A DNA stretch of 64,000 bases from Bacteroidales bacterium. GTDB taxonomy: Bacteria; Bacteroidota; Bacteroidia; Bacteroidales; UBA932. Position numbers and translations under genes: made by a program. Below, in pieces: positions 1-8,774 of the stretch (positions are counted from its first letter, which is position 1; each line of letters begins with the position of its first letter). The stretch is from the NCBI GenBank assembly GCA_015060405.1, contig SUYN01000001.1, positions 1 through 64,000 of the forward strand, in the 5' to 3' direction. The notes under the pieces are model-generated. The model saw nothing but the letters and a program-made list of their open reading frames with translations. It was not told the origin of the DNA and made no database searches.

Positions 1-1
1 C

Positions 2-166
2 GAGGGCCACAAGACGGCTGAAGAGTTTCTTCATAATATGGTTGGAATGCTTGATTATCAACTTAGTTGGAATAAATTGACGAATTTACTACAAATGCGC
101 TGTATTTCAAAATGCAAGAAGACAAATTGCACATCATTATTTCAGGGCAGTCCGCAAAAGACATGA
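2..166 (+). CDS. 3' end of an unidentified gene (partial)
   Basis: An open frame enters from the left edge and runs 54 codons to TGA at 164-166, immediately before a strong hairpin at 169-207. The visible tail is rich in Leu, Asn and Lys with three Cys and matches no family I recognise. It looks more AT-rich than the genes to its right, which could mean an acquired or mobile gene. That is inference only, because the body of the gene lies outside the window. It is convergent with the M28 peptidase gene. Confidence 0.35.
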   Translation, partial: EGHKTAEEFLHNMVGMLDYQLSWNKLTNLLQMRCISKCKKTNCTSLFQGSPQKT

Positions 167-168
167 AA

Positions 169-207
169 AGTGGGACAGCCACGAATATTTTCGGCAGCTG
201 TCCCACT
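169..207. terminator. Bidirectional terminator hairpin
   Basis: A perfect 11-base inverted repeat (AGTGGGACAGC and its complement) occupies 169-179 and 197-207 with a 17-base loop. It starts three bases after the stop of the partial plus-strand gene and ends 24 bases from the stop of the convergent M28 gene, so it can end transcription from both sides. Confidence 0.7.
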
Positions 208-231
208 CTATGGCGTTCTTGAAACTGATTC

Positions 232-1959
232 CTATTTCCTCTTCTTTGCAGGAGCAAGAAGATAGAGGTCTGCAAGAGGGATGAGCACCATCATGTCGCA
301 GAATGCCAGCATGGCAACGGCTCCGAAAGCTCCCAATGTGAGGGCCATGGCGAGGGCATAAAGGAATGAGAATGCATGGAGAAGGATCAGAGCTATGGCT
401 GCAACAAGCCAGAGCTTGAGATTTGTGGCGTGGAAGAGCATCATCGCCACAGTCGCACAGATCAGCGGGATGAAGAACATAAGGTTCTCGCCGATGGTGA
501 AAAGGAGGGCGGCGCTGAGAACGAGCATGAGCGCAAGAGTGCCATATAGTGTGGTATAGGCATGTCTGCTTACAGCATTGTAGGATGCACTTGTCCTCAT
601 AGAACCGGCCACATCACGCACAGCCTTGTTCCTTTTGACCACATACACAAGAAGTGATACAGCAAAGAGGATGACCACGGAAAGTATCATTGCGACATTA
701 TCGAACTGAACTCCCTGGATTACTCCGAAGAGCTTGAACTTTGCTCCGGCGATCAAGGCGCAGAGACAGGCCACGAGTTCTCCTGCAGCAAGGACACCGA
801 TTGCAGAGAGAAGCACCTTCAAGGATGTCTTGAAGACGCTCACGGCCTTTACCCTTCCACGAAGGCCTTCAAAGCCGAGAAGGAGAAGGAACACCAGGAA
901 CACCGCACAGCAGATGACCTTGTATATGGCCTTGCTGAAATTGAAGAGTCCCAGTACAGGCACGGTGAAATTCGTCGTGTCGGATTCAGCCCTGAAGTAA
1001 TCCTTGTCAGAATAGGCCGGATCGGTGACATAGGCCTGAGCAACAGGAAGCACCTGTGCGCCATAATGCTGGATTGACTTTTCCTTTATGTTGCTGAAGT
1101 TGTCAAGGTCTGTATGATAGTGGTTTATATCTGCGATAGTGGAGAAGTTCATGCCCGGAATGTCGTCCTTGACGATGGTAAAATCAGTGAAGTTAGGCAT
1201 GAACCCATATACGACAGTAGTCAGGGAATATGTATACGGATAGCCTGCAGCCTCGGCATAGAGATCCATGATCTTCTCATTGCCCGGGCAGGTCTCGAAA
1301 AGAAGGCATGGTCCCATCGGGCCTCTTGCTTCAATATTTATCATGAGTCCCACATTGTCAAAGGCCTCTCTGTCGTCCTTCCACATAGCCTTCATACCCA
1401 TCATGCCGACCTCTTCCGCATCAGTGAAGAGCACCTTCACACCCTGCGACCAGTCTGCGCGGGATTTCAGAAGCTGGCTCACGGTCTCCAGGATCACACC
1501 CACGCCATAGCCGTCGTCAGCCGCGCCATAGGACCATACCGTATCCTTAGGCATAGGCTGTGAATACCTTGAATCATAATGTGCTACAAGCATGAGATAA
1601 GTGGTGTCGTCAGACTCCGACATAGGGTGGAAGTCGGCAAGAATATTATGAGCATCGAATGTATAGACAACATGCTTGTTCTGAGGACCGGTAAGGGAGT
1701 CGTAGCTGAAGACCCTCACAGAGTCGGCTCCAAGTCCGTCAAGACGCTGGATGAGATATTCCCTCACCTTCGCCCTTTCCTGAGGATGGGCCACTGAATG
1801 ATGTTCCCTGGAGAGCACCTCTATATCCTTGACTACACGGGCAGAGGAGAATCCCTCCGCATCAACGGGCTGAGGACTTGGAATCGTCCAGAGTCCATAA
1901 GCGAGCAGCGCTGCCAAAGCAGTGACTGCAAGAAGAATAAACGGTCTGAATTTATTCAT
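232..1959 (-). CDS. M28-family zinc aminopeptidase with C-terminal membrane domain
   Basis: A 575-residue protein with an N-terminal signal/anchor (residues 5-22), an M28 catalytic domain (about 40-310) and a hydrophobic C-terminal half with about seven or eight predicted membrane segments. The two-zinc site looks complete: H127 and D129 in AHYD, D148/D149 in GAADDG, the catalytic E182/E183 pair, and a late His in the NHYHTD stretch. M28 enzymes release N-terminal residues from peptides. The topology suggests a periplasm-facing peptidase domain tethered to the inner membrane. It has its own promoter at 2001-2008 and appears monocistronic. The physiological substrate is unknown. Confidence 0.85.
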   Translation of the reverse strand: MNKFRPFILLAVTALAALLAYGLWTIPSPQPVDAEGFSSARVVKDIEVLSREHHSVAHPQERAKVREYLIQRLDGLGADSVRVFSYDSLTGPQNKHVVYTFDAHNILADFHPMSESDDTTYLMLVAHYDSRYSQPMPKDTVWSYGAADDGYGVGVILETVSQLLKSRADWSQGVKVLFTDAEEVGMMGMKAMWKDDREAFDNVGLMINIEARGPMGPCLLFETCPGNEKIMDLYAEAAGYPYTYSLTTVVYGFMPNFTDFTIVKDDIPGMNFSTIADINHYHTDLDNFSNIKEKSIQHYGAQVLPVAQAYVTDPAYSDKDYFRAESDTTNFTVPVLGLFNFSKAIYKVICCAVFLVFLLLLGFEGLRGRVKAVSVFKTSLKVLLSAIGVLAAGELVACLCALIAGAKFKLFGVIQGVQFDNVAMILSVVILFAVSLLVYVVKRNKAVRDVAGSMRTSASYNAVSRHAYTTLYGTLALMLVLSAALLFTIGENLMFFIPLICATVAMMLFHATNLKLWLVAAIALILLHAFSFLYALAMALTLGAFGAVAMLAFCDMMVLIPLADLYLLAPAKKRK

Positions 1960-2000
1960 GAGACAATAGGTTTAGTGTTTGATACGTCTTTTACAACTTA

Positions 2001-2008
2001 CAAATATA
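2001..2008 (-). promoter_or_regulatory. -7 box of the M28 peptidase gene
   Basis: The minus strand reads TATATTTG, an exact match to the Bacteroidota -7 consensus TAnnTTTG, about 41 bases ahead of the start codon. Confidence 0.6.
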
Positions 2009-2024
2009 CATAAAGAAATGAAAA

Positions 2025-2053
2025 ACGCCTCCAATTTTTATGATTGAAGGCGT
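2025..2053 (-). terminator. Terminator of the nagB unit
   Basis: Arms ACGCCT and AGGCGT (2025-2030, 2048-2053), with inner pairing CAAT/ATTG, form a hairpin. On the minus strand it is followed by a run of T, so it reads as a Rho-independent terminator for nagB. Confidence 0.65.
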
Positions 2054-2071
2054 CCATTAGAGTCAAGGTTG

Positions 2072-2875
2072 TTAAAGTATGTTCTCTTTCTCTATATCCT
2101 TGAAATATCTGTAGGTATTGACCTTGAGTTCACCTACTGCAAGCTCGTCTGTCACTATGATTCCGTGAGGATGAGCCTGAAGGGCAGAGAGGGTGCATTT
2201 CTGTGAATATGCTCCCTCGATAGCCTCACGAAGGGCGTTTGCCTTCTTGTGGCCGAATGCGAGCACAAGGACTTCCTTCGCATCCATCACTGTACCCACA
2301 CCGACTGTAAGTGCGGTTGTAGGGACCTTGCTGATGTCACCGTCGAAGAAACGCGAGTTCACCACAATTGTGTCATAGGTGAGGCTCTTTACCCTTGTAC
2401 GTGAAACAAGTGAGGAGAACGGCTCGTTGAAAGCGAGGTGACCGTCCTCACCTACACCACCCATGAAGAGGTCGATACCGCCGGCTGCGACAATCTTTGC
2501 CTCATATGCGGCACATTCTGCAGCGAGATCCTCTGCATTTCCGTTGAGGATGTTGATATTCTCCTTCGGAACATCCACATGATCGAAGAAGTTCCTGGCC
2601 ATGAACGAATGATAGCTTTCAGGATGCTCTTCAGGGAGTCCCACATACTCATCCATATTGAAGGTGATGACATTCTTGAATGACACCTCACCTGCCTGAT
2701 ACATACGGATAAGTTCCTGATATGTAGCCACAGGAGTACCTCCGGTAGGAAGTCCGAGGACGAACGGGCGATCAGTCACGGCAGCCTTAGCCTTGATGCG
2801 TGACACGATGTACCTTGCGGCCCAGACAGAACCGTTTGCTGCGTTTTGTTGAATTACGACTCTCATATGTTTCAA
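2072..2875 (-). CDS. nagB: Glucosamine-6-phosphate deaminase
   Basis: A 267-residue protein of standard NagB length. It converts glucosamine-6-phosphate to fructose-6-phosphate and ammonia, the last committed step of amino-sugar catabolism in the cytosol. The family residues are in place: FNMDEY supplies the first catalytic Asp, and [13 protein letters not shown] supplies the Asp, His and Glu of the active site. It begins three bases after the stop of the NagB/PIG-L fusion gene, so the two are co-transcribed. The unit ends at the hairpin at 2025-2053. Confidence 0.95.
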   Translation of the reverse strand: MKHMRVVIQQNAANGSVWAARYIVSRIKAKAAVTDRPFVLGLPTGGTPVATYQELIRMYQAGEVSFKNVITFNMDEYVGLPEEHPESYHSFMARNFFDHVDVPKENINILNGNAEDLAAECAAYEAKIVAAGGIDLFMGGVGEDGHLAFNEPFSSLVSRTRVKSLTYDTIVVNSRFFDGDISKVPTTALTVGVGTVMDAKEVLVLAFGHKKANALREAIEGAYSQKCTLSALQAHPHGIIVTDELAVGELKVNTYRYFKDIEKENIL

Positions 2876-2878
2876 ATA

Positions 2879-4798
2879 TTAAAATAATTTCACAAATACC
2901 TCTATCGCCTGATACTCCGCCATACCCAGCTTATCGTAAAGGCTGGCTGTGTTCTGGGTCCTTTCCTCGGCTCTCTGCCAGAATTCGCGAGGGTCCTCTC
3001 CTGGGAAAGGAACGATGTCCTTCTGCGAAAGATGGCGGTAGATCGCATGGCGCTTCTTTATCACCTCATCCGGGCTTAACGGAACAGCCATGTCTACCTT
3101 TCCGAGCTCCCACTCCATCCATGCACCTCTGTAAAGCCATACATGACAGGTCTCAAGCCATGCAGATCTTCCCTTCAGCTGGTTTATCGCCTCAAGAACG
3201 GCTTCAGTACATACACGGTGCGTGCCATGAGGGTCCGCAAGGTCTCCTGCGAGATAGATCTGATCCGGCTGGACCTTTTCAAGAAGATCGATTATGATGT
3301 CGATGTCCTTCTGGGTTCTCTCTCCCTTCTTGATTCCTCCTGTTTCGTAGAACGGAAGGTTGAGGAAGTGGCAGTTCGTCTTGTCATTGAGGCCGAACGA
3401 ACGGACTGCGCTCTTTGCCTCTGCGCGACGGATGGCACCCTTCAGATTGAGAAGTGCCCTTGGTTCAGGCTCACCAGGTCTCTTGGATGCTATGATCTCC
3501 TTGACCTCGTCGAACCTGTCGCCGAAACCGAGCTCGTTTGCGGCATCCATATGCTGGAGCACCACATCATCATGGACAGCAACGTTTCCGGAAGTCTCAT
3601 ATGCCACATGGACATCATGTCCCTGCTCTACCAGACGGATGAATGTTCCACCCATCGAGATCACGTCGTCGTCCGGATGCGGAGAGAAGATGATGACCTT
3701 CTTTGGGAACGGAGTTGATGATACCGGTCTTGTGGAGTCATCTGCATCAGGCTTTCCTCCCGGCCATCCTGAAATGGTGTGCTGAAGGTCATTGAAAACC
3801 TTTATGTTGATCTGGTCATAAGCTCCCTTCTGCTCGAGAAGCTCACCGAGTCCATGTGCAAGGTAGTCGCTCTGAGTAAGCTTGAGGATCGGCTTGCCGA
3901 CTTTCTCACAAAGCCACACGACTGCCTTTCTGATGAATTTCGGAGTCCATTCGCATGGGCCCACAAGCCATGGCGCAACATTTCTTGTGATCATGCTGGC
4001 CGAGTTCTCGTCTGCATAGAAGCAGATGTCCTCGTGCTTCTGAAGGAAGGATGCAGGACACTGCGCACTCACTTCATCCTCAACTATCTTCTTGACGATC
4101 TGTGCCTTGTCCTCACCCCAGCCTATGAGTGCAATCTTCTTTGCGCTCATCATGGTGGAGATACCCATTGCAATGGCTGTACGTGGGGTCACGTCGATGT
4201 TACCTGCAAAGTTCTTTGACTGTCTCTTTCTTGATGCATAGGACAGGAGGACGGTGCGGGTACGGCTCTTCTCAGATGCGCCTTCCTCATTGAAGCCGAT
4301 CTCGCCATGAGTGCCTGTGCCCATCACCAGGAGGTCGAGTCCGGTGGCCATCCTGTCGAATTCCGCGCAGAATTCTGTGACCTTGGCTGTCTCTATGACG
4401 CTGTCGATGCGAGGGATGTGCACCTTTGCCATATCCGCATCCACCTTCGAAAGGAAATCCGAATAAAGACGACGGTTACGGCTCTGCGAATCCGCAGGGG
4501 CAGGATAATATTCATCTATGCTGAAGATCTCTACATCGGCAAAGGAAACGGCTCCCGCCTCGTATCTCCTGACAAGCTCCTGGTAAAGGGCCACCGGAGA
4601 CGAACCTGTGGTGAGTCCCAGCTTGAAGCCGCCATTTGAGGAATTGATGAGTGAAACGATCTGATCGGCAAGTTCCGAGCTTGCGATTTCTTCATCTTCA
4701 TATACATAGGTAGGTATCCTTTCATAGCTGTGAAGGATTCCTTTAGGCAGTCCTGCCTCAATGAGACCGCCATCTTTAGGCAAAGAGAACTTCTTCAT
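2879..4798 (-). CDS. NagB-like domain fused to PIG-L (LmbE-type) deacetylase domain
   Basis: A 639-residue two-domain protein. Residues about 25-290 are NagB-like and retain DEY. However, the catalytic loop that should read DGHIAFNE reads HGEIGFNE, so the Asp and His of the deaminase site are replaced and only the final Glu remains. Residues about 365-639 are a PIG-L/LmbE deacetylase with its zinc motif HPDDD and a later PHGTH histidine motif. Similar long NagB fusions are known in Bacteroidota and are usually named glucosamine-6-phosphate deaminase. Here the deacetylase half looks active, while the NagB half may serve only for binding or regulation. It is the first gene of an operon with nagB. 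Confidence 0.85.
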   Translation of the reverse strand: MKKFSLPKDGGLIEAGLPKGILHSYERIPTYVYEDEEIASSELADQIVSLINSSNGGFKLGLTTGSSPVALYQELVRRYEAGAVSFADVEIFSIDEYYPAPADSQSRNRRLYSDFLSKVDADMAKVHIPRIDSVIETAKVTEFCAEFDRMATGLDLLVMGTGTHGEIGFNEEGASEKSRTRTVLLSYASRKRQSKNFAGNIDVTPRTAIAMGISTMMSAKKIALIGWGEDKAQIVKKIVEDEVSAQCPASFLQKHEDICFYADENSASMITRNVAPWLVGPCEWTPKFIRKAVVWLCEKVGKPILKLTQSDYLAHGLGELLEQKGAYDQINIKVFNDLQHTISGWPGGKPDADDSTRPVSSTPFPKKVIIFSPHPDDDVISMGGTFIRLVEQGHDVHVAYETSGNVAVHDDVVLQHMDAANELGFGDRFDEVKEIIASKRPGEPEPRALLNLKGAIRRAEAKSAVRSFGLNDKTNCHFLNLPFYETGGIKKGERTQKDIDIIIDLLEKVQPDQIYLAGDLADPHGTHRVCTEAVLEAINQLKGRSAWLETCHVWLYRGAWMEWELGKVDMAVPLSPDEVIKKRHAIYRHLSQKDIVPFPGEDPREFWQRAEERTQNTASLYDKLGMAEYQAIEVFVKLF

Positions 4799-4825
4799 GA
4801 TGTTTTTAAATAATTTTACAAACTA

Positions 4826-4833
4826 CAAATTTA
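4826..4833 (-). promoter_or_regulatory. -7 box of the NagB/PIG-L-nagB operon
   Basis: The minus strand reads TAAATTTG (TAnnTTTG consensus) 28 bases ahead of the fusion gene's ATG. It lies in the AT-rich gap between this operon and ettA. Confidence 0.55.
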
Positions 4834-4866
4834 TAAAGAAAATTCTTTAAAACAATGTATATTGAA

Positions 4867-6546
4867 TTATTCTGCCATAAGCTTCTTGTACTTGAACCTC
4901 TTCGGCTCTTCATTTCCAAGACGTCTCTTCTTGTTTTCCTCATATTCCGAGTAAGTTCCTTCGAAGAAGTAGACCTGAGAATCGCCCTCGAAGGCGAGAA
5001 TATGTGTAGCGATCCTGTCAAGGAACCATCTGTCGTGGGAGATGACGACTGCACATCCGGCAAAGTTCTCGAGACCTTCCTCAAGAGCACGGATCGTGTT
5101 CACATCCACGTCGTTGGTCGGCTCGTCAAGAAGGAGCACGTTGCCTTCGTCCTTGAGAGTAAGCGCCAGGTGGAGGCGGTTTCTCTCACCGCCGGAAAGG
5201 ATGCCGCAAAGCTTCTCCTGGTCTGCACCTGAGAAATTGAATCTTGAAACATATGCACGTGCATTGACCTCACGTTTGCCGAGCTTCACGAACTCCGAGT
5301 TCTCGGCGATCGTCTCATAAACGGTCTTGTCCGGATCTATGCTTCTGTGCTGCTGGTCGACATAAGCGAGCTTTACTGTCTCACCGATGGTGATCTCTCC
5401 CTTCTGTGGAGTCTCAAGTCCCATGATGAGGCGGAAGAGGGTGGTCTTACCGGCACCGTTCGGTCCTATCACACCGACAATGCCAGCCGGCGGAAGAACG
5501 AAATTGAGGTCCTCATAAAGAAGCTTGTCGCCATAGCCCATAGAGACGTTCTTGAACTCGATGACCTTGTTTCCAAGCCTTGGTCCGTTAGGGATGAAGA
5601 TCTCAAGATTTGCCTCCTTCTCACGTCCGTCATCCGAAGCCAGCTTCTCATAGGCACCCAGACGCGCCTTTGACTTCGCATGCCGTGCCTTCGGAGCCAT
5701 GCGCACCCACTCCAGCTCTCTTTCCAGAGCCTTGCGGCGCTTGCTCTCCTGCTTCTCCTCCTGAGCGAGCCTCGTGCTCTTCTGGTCAAGCCATGAAGAG
5801 TAGTTACCCTTCCATGGAATGCCTTCTCCCCTGTCAAGTTCGAGGATCCATCCGGCTACATTGTCGAGGAAGTAACGGTCATGGGTGACTGCGATCACAG
5901 TACCCTTGTACTGCTGGAGATGGGCCTCAAGCCACTGTATACTCTCTGTGTCGAGGTGGTTGGTCGGCTCGTCAAGCAGGAGTACATCCGGCTGTCTGAG
6001 AAGAAGGCGGCAAAGGGCTACTCTACGACGCTCGCCACCGCTGAGATTTGCCACAAGCGCATCTGAAGGAGGGCACTGAAGGGCATCCATGGCCCTTTCA
6101 AGCTTGGAGTCGATCTCCCAGCCTCCGCAGTTCTCAATCTTTTCAGTCAGTTCACCCTGTCGTTCGATGAGTGCGGCCATTTCTTCATCAGACATTGGCT
6201 CGCAGAACTTCATGTTGACTTCTTCATACTCCTTCAGGATGTCCATGACCTCCTGGACTCCCTCCTGGACAACTTCTATCACAGTCTTGTCCGGATCCAT
6301 CTGTGGCTCCTGCTCGAGGTAGCCGACCGAATAGCCCGACGCCCATACGACTTCACCCTGATAGCCGGTCTCTATGCCGGCAATGATCTTCATCAATGTG
6401 GATTTACCGGCTCCGTTCAAGCCGACAATACCGATCTTGGCTCCATAAAAGAAGGACAGATAGATGTCCTTGAGGATAACTCTGTTGTTGTGGGGCAGGA
6501 TCTTTCCTACACCATTCATCGAAAAAATAATCTTCTCGTCTGCCAT
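4867..6546 (-). CDS. ettA: Energy-dependent translational throttle protein EttA (ABC-F)
   Basis: A 559-residue soluble ABC-F ATPase with two nucleotide-binding domains and no membrane segments. Walker A motifs are GLNGAGKST near residue 42 and GPNGAGKTT in the second half. Signature motifs LSGGERRRVAL and LSGGERNRLHL precede DEPTNHLD and DEPTNDVD. The length and the short charged linker (about 240-300) fit EttA rather than drug-resistance ABC-F proteins. EttA binds the ribosomal E site and gates the first peptide bond according to the ATP/ADP ratio. It is a single gene with a promoter at 6583-6590. Confidence 0.93.
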   Translation of the reverse strand: MADEKIIFSMNGVGKILPHNNRVILKDIYLSFFYGAKIGIVGLNGAGKSTLMKIIAGIETGYQGEVVWASGYSVGYLEQEPQMDPDKTVIEVVQEGVQEVMDILKEYEEVNMKFCEPMSDEEMAALIERQGELTEKIENCGGWEIDSKLERAMDALQCPPSDALVANLSGGERRRVALCRLLLRQPDVLLLDEPTNHLDTESIQWLEAHLQQYKGTVIAVTHDRYFLDNVAGWILELDRGEGIPWKGNYSSWLDQKSTRLAQEEKQESKRRKALERELEWVRMAPKARHAKSKARLGAYEKLASDDGREKEANLEIFIPNGPRLGNKVIEFKNVSMGYGDKLLYEDLNFVLPPAGIVGVIGPNGAGKTTLFRLIMGLETPQKGEITIGETVKLAYVDQQHRSIDPDKTVYETIAENSEFVKLGKREVNARAYVSRFNFSGADQEKLCGILSGGERNRLHLALTLKDEGNVLLLDEPTNDVDVNTIRALEEGLENFAGCAVVISHDRWFLDRIATHILAFEGDSQVYFFEGTYSEYEENKKRRLGNEEPKRFKYKKLMAE

Positions 6547-6582
6547 ATATCAAATGTTTAATTATCAGATGGTAATTTTACG

Positions 6583-6590
6583 CAAAGATA
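6583..6590 (-). promoter_or_regulatory. -7 box of ettA
   Basis: The minus strand reads TATCTTTG, an exact TAnnTTTG match, 36 bases ahead of the ettA ATG. Confidence 0.6.
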
Positions 6591-6614
6591 ATCTTCCGTC
6601 TCCGATTCCACAAC

Positions 6615-7718
6615 TTATTTTTTGCTCTTGACCAGCCGGGTCCTCTCTTTCCTGCTCCATTCGCTCGGATTCTCCCCCATGAACAGCCGGAACGCCATAT
6701 TGTAGGATACTATGGAGTTGAATCCGCTCATCGAAGCAAGTTCATGAATCTTCAGGTCCGGATTCTGCCTGAAGCACTCCATGGAGTACATGACACGATA
6801 GTAGTTGACGAACTGGCAGAAGTTACGTCCGGTAAACTGGCTTATAGCACGGGATATATAAAGCTTGTTGGAATACAACGACGTGACCACTTCATTTATG
6901 GTAAGGTTGTTGTCAAGGAAGGGCTTCTCTTTCTCGAAATATGCGATGACTCTTTCATATACGTCCTTATACACATCGTCAATCTTGGACACATCAAGGG
7001 CGGATTCCACACTGGTCACCTTCATCGATTCCACTATAGTCCTTTCCTTCTCCTGGAGCAGGGCAAAGGCGGAATCCGTGTATATCCTGAAAGAGAGGGC
7101 GCCCAGGGCAAGTCCGTAGACAAGGAAGACCATCAGGGAGTGCACGCCATGAAACGATCCGGACAGGCAGCTTACCAGAAGATATATGACAAAAGGGACC
7201 TGAAGCATTATGGGATATACGGCATCGACGCTGAGGGTGACATTTGTCCAGATGGTACCTGATTTCATGACCTGCTTGACCGAGGACATCCTCCTCCAGA
7301 TGCCTGCGACAAACTGTACGGAGATGAGGGTGAGCACAGCCGCATGCATGACCAGAAACACTCCAGCCCCCAGGGGCGGAAGGAAACCGGCAAGACAGGA
7401 CAGATGCAGAAGTGCCGGAATGAGCTCACATGCCATCAGGGCCCATACCGTCCGTCTGACCACAGTCTTATTCCATAGAGATGATGTCAGAAAAATGAAA
7501 CAGGCCAGAGGACACAGCAGGTCGGTGCCCAGGCGCAGGGTGTCAACTTCTGCAACGCACATGTCAGCAATCATGACGACAGAAGCCGCCAGCAGGATCC
7601 ACGGACTGGTCCGGCTCTTCTCATCAGCCATCGAAGGATACTTCGTATTCCTGACATATTGAATGACTGCCATGGCGACAGTCATAACAAGGATCATCAT
7701 TCCAAATAATAATTCCAT
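6615..7718 (-). CDS. Membrane-anchored AraC-family transcriptional regulator
   Basis: A 367-residue protein. About six or seven hydrophobic segments fill residues 1-215. A linker follows, then an AraC-type helix-turn-helix pair in the last 110 residues (motifs around LYISRAISQFTGRNFCQFVNYYRV and FNSIVSYNMAFRLFMGENPSEW, each partly shown). The open frame extends to a TTG at 7727, but the ATG at 7718 gives a normal leader behind the -7 box at 7741-7748. Membrane AraC regulators of this design occur in Bacteroidota. The signal and target genes cannot be read from the sequence. Confidence 0.8.
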   Translation of the reverse strand: MELLFGMMILVMTVAMAVIQYVRNTKYPSMADEKSRTSPWILLAASVVMIADMCVAEVDTLRLGTDLLCPLACFIFLTSSLWNKTVVRRTVWALMACELIPALLHLSCLAGFLPPLGAGVFLVMHAAVLTLISVQFVAGIWRRMSSVKQVMKSGTIWTNVTLSVDAVYPIMLQVPFVIYLLVSCLSGSFHGVHSLMVFLVYGLALGALSFRIYTDSAFALLQEKERTIVESMKVTSVESALDVSKIDDVYKDVYERVIAYFEKEKPFLDNNLTINEVVTSLYSNKLYISRAISQFTGRNFCQFVNYYRVMYSMECFRQNPDLKIHELASMSGFNSIVSYNMAFRLFMGENPSEWSRKERTRLVKSKK

Positions 7719-7740
7719 ATCATCCAAATCTTAAGTAGGA

Positions 7741-7748
7741 CAAAAATA
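7741..7748 (-). promoter_or_regulatory. -7 box of the AraC-type regulator
   Basis: The minus strand reads TATTTTTG (TAnnTTTG), 22 bases ahead of the ATG at 7718. This spacing disfavours the longer TTG start. Confidence 0.5.
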
Positions 7749-7751
7749 CGC

Positions 7752-7789
7752 AATGTCGCCATCTCAGCCCCCTCTGAGATGGCGACATT
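7752..7789 (-). terminator. Strong hairpin ending the leuS-yitT unit
   Basis: A perfect 16-base inverted repeat (7752-7767 and 7774-7789) with a six-base loop lies between the last YitT gene and the AraC promoter. On the minus strand it is followed by a T-rich stretch that also contains the regulator's -7 box. It most likely terminates the five-gene operon to its right. Confidence 0.7.
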
Positions 7790-7836
7790 CGTCACATTTT
7801 TCTTTTTTTTAAAACTTTTTCTTTTTTTTTAACAAA

Positions 7837-8772
7837 TCAGTTCTTCCCTTTGACCTTGATGGTGTCAAAACCCTGGCCGTAAACTCCCATGACACTTGAA
7901 ACAGAAAGGAAAGCTTCGGAATCAATAGTCTTGACATATTTGAGAAGAAGGTTGAGATCCGCCTTTCTGGTCACGACCATGACGATTTCCTTCTCCTCCT
8001 TCGAGTACCATCCCTTGGCCGGAATCACAGTTACTCCACGCTTCATGTCGAAAGCGATTGCATCTGCCATCTCCGCGACCTTCTTGGTGAAGATGAACAC
8101 CTGGACAGACTGCTTGGAACCTGAAAGATAGAGGTCGATCGAATAGCCGCAGACCGTAACCTGCGCAAGACCGTACACAACGACAGCAAGCTTTTCTGTG
8201 AATGGAAGAAGTTCCCCTGTCTCGGTGTATGACGGGAAGAGAAGAGAAGACAGGATGATACCTATATCTATTATAAGGATGACTCTGCCCGGAGATGCGG
8301 CATGGAACTTACACCACACGAGCGCTATGATGTCCGTACCACCCGTACTGCCTCCCTGCGACATCGACAATCCGATACCGACTCCTGCCATCACTCCACC
8401 CAGGACAGTGCAGATAAGCTTTCCGTTGGATGTAAGTTCATGTACGAACTCCACGGGAACGAGTTTCGGCATCAGTCCCAGAAGGAAGGAGGTCATGAAG
8501 ATGGCATAAATGGTCTTGCCTCCGAATCCCGTTCCAAGGATCTTGGTTCCGATTATCAGGAGAAGAACGTTGAGAATGAAATAAGTCACGCTCATCGGTA
8601 TCTTGGTCGCATACATTACAATTGATGCAAAACCGGACACTCCTCCTCCGACGAGATTGTTAGGAAGAAGGAAGAGGGTCCATCCCAGCGCATACATCGC
8701 CAGGCCGAACGTGATGAGAGCGTACTCCTTGGCCAGTGTGGCTACAGAAGTCTTCAATAATCCCTTTGGCAT
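7837..8772 (-). CDS. YitT family membrane protein (DUF161/DUF2179)
   Basis: A 311-residue protein with five or six membrane segments in residues 15-215, including the family GGSTGGTDIIA motif. A soluble DUF2179 domain fills the last 80 residues, with the family-typical RGVTVIPAKGWYS and VVTRKADL stretches. YitT proteins are inner-membrane proteins of uncertain transport function. It follows its paralogue with a two-base gap, so the pair may form a hetero-oligomer or act redundantly. It is the last gene before the hairpin at 7752-7789. Confidence 0.85.
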   Translation of the reverse strand: MPKGLLKTSVATLAKEYALITFGLAMYALGWTLFLLPNNLVGGGVSGFASIVMYATKIPMSVTYFILNVLLLIIGTKILGTGFGGKTIYAIFMTSFLLGLMPKLVPVEFVHELTSNGKLICTVLGGVMAGVGIGLSMSQGGSTGGTDIIALVWCKFHAASPGRVILIIDIGIILSSLLFPSYTETGELLPFTEKLAVVVYGLAQVTVCGYSIDLYLSGSKQSVQVFIFTKKVAEMADAIAFDMKRGVTVIPAKGWYSKEEKEIVMVVTRKADLNLLLKYVKTIDSEAFLSVSSVMGVYGQGFDTIKVKGKN

Positions 8773-8774
8773 TT

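Noticed and set aside
63..275. 70-codon open frame on the minus strand
   Set aside because: It spans the terminator hairpin and the end of the M28 gene, and has no promoter or domain.
7796..7832. T-rich tract considered as a phase-variable homopolymer
   Set aside because: The T runs are interrupted by other bases and lie between a gene end and a terminator; no coding frame or promoter spacing would be switched.
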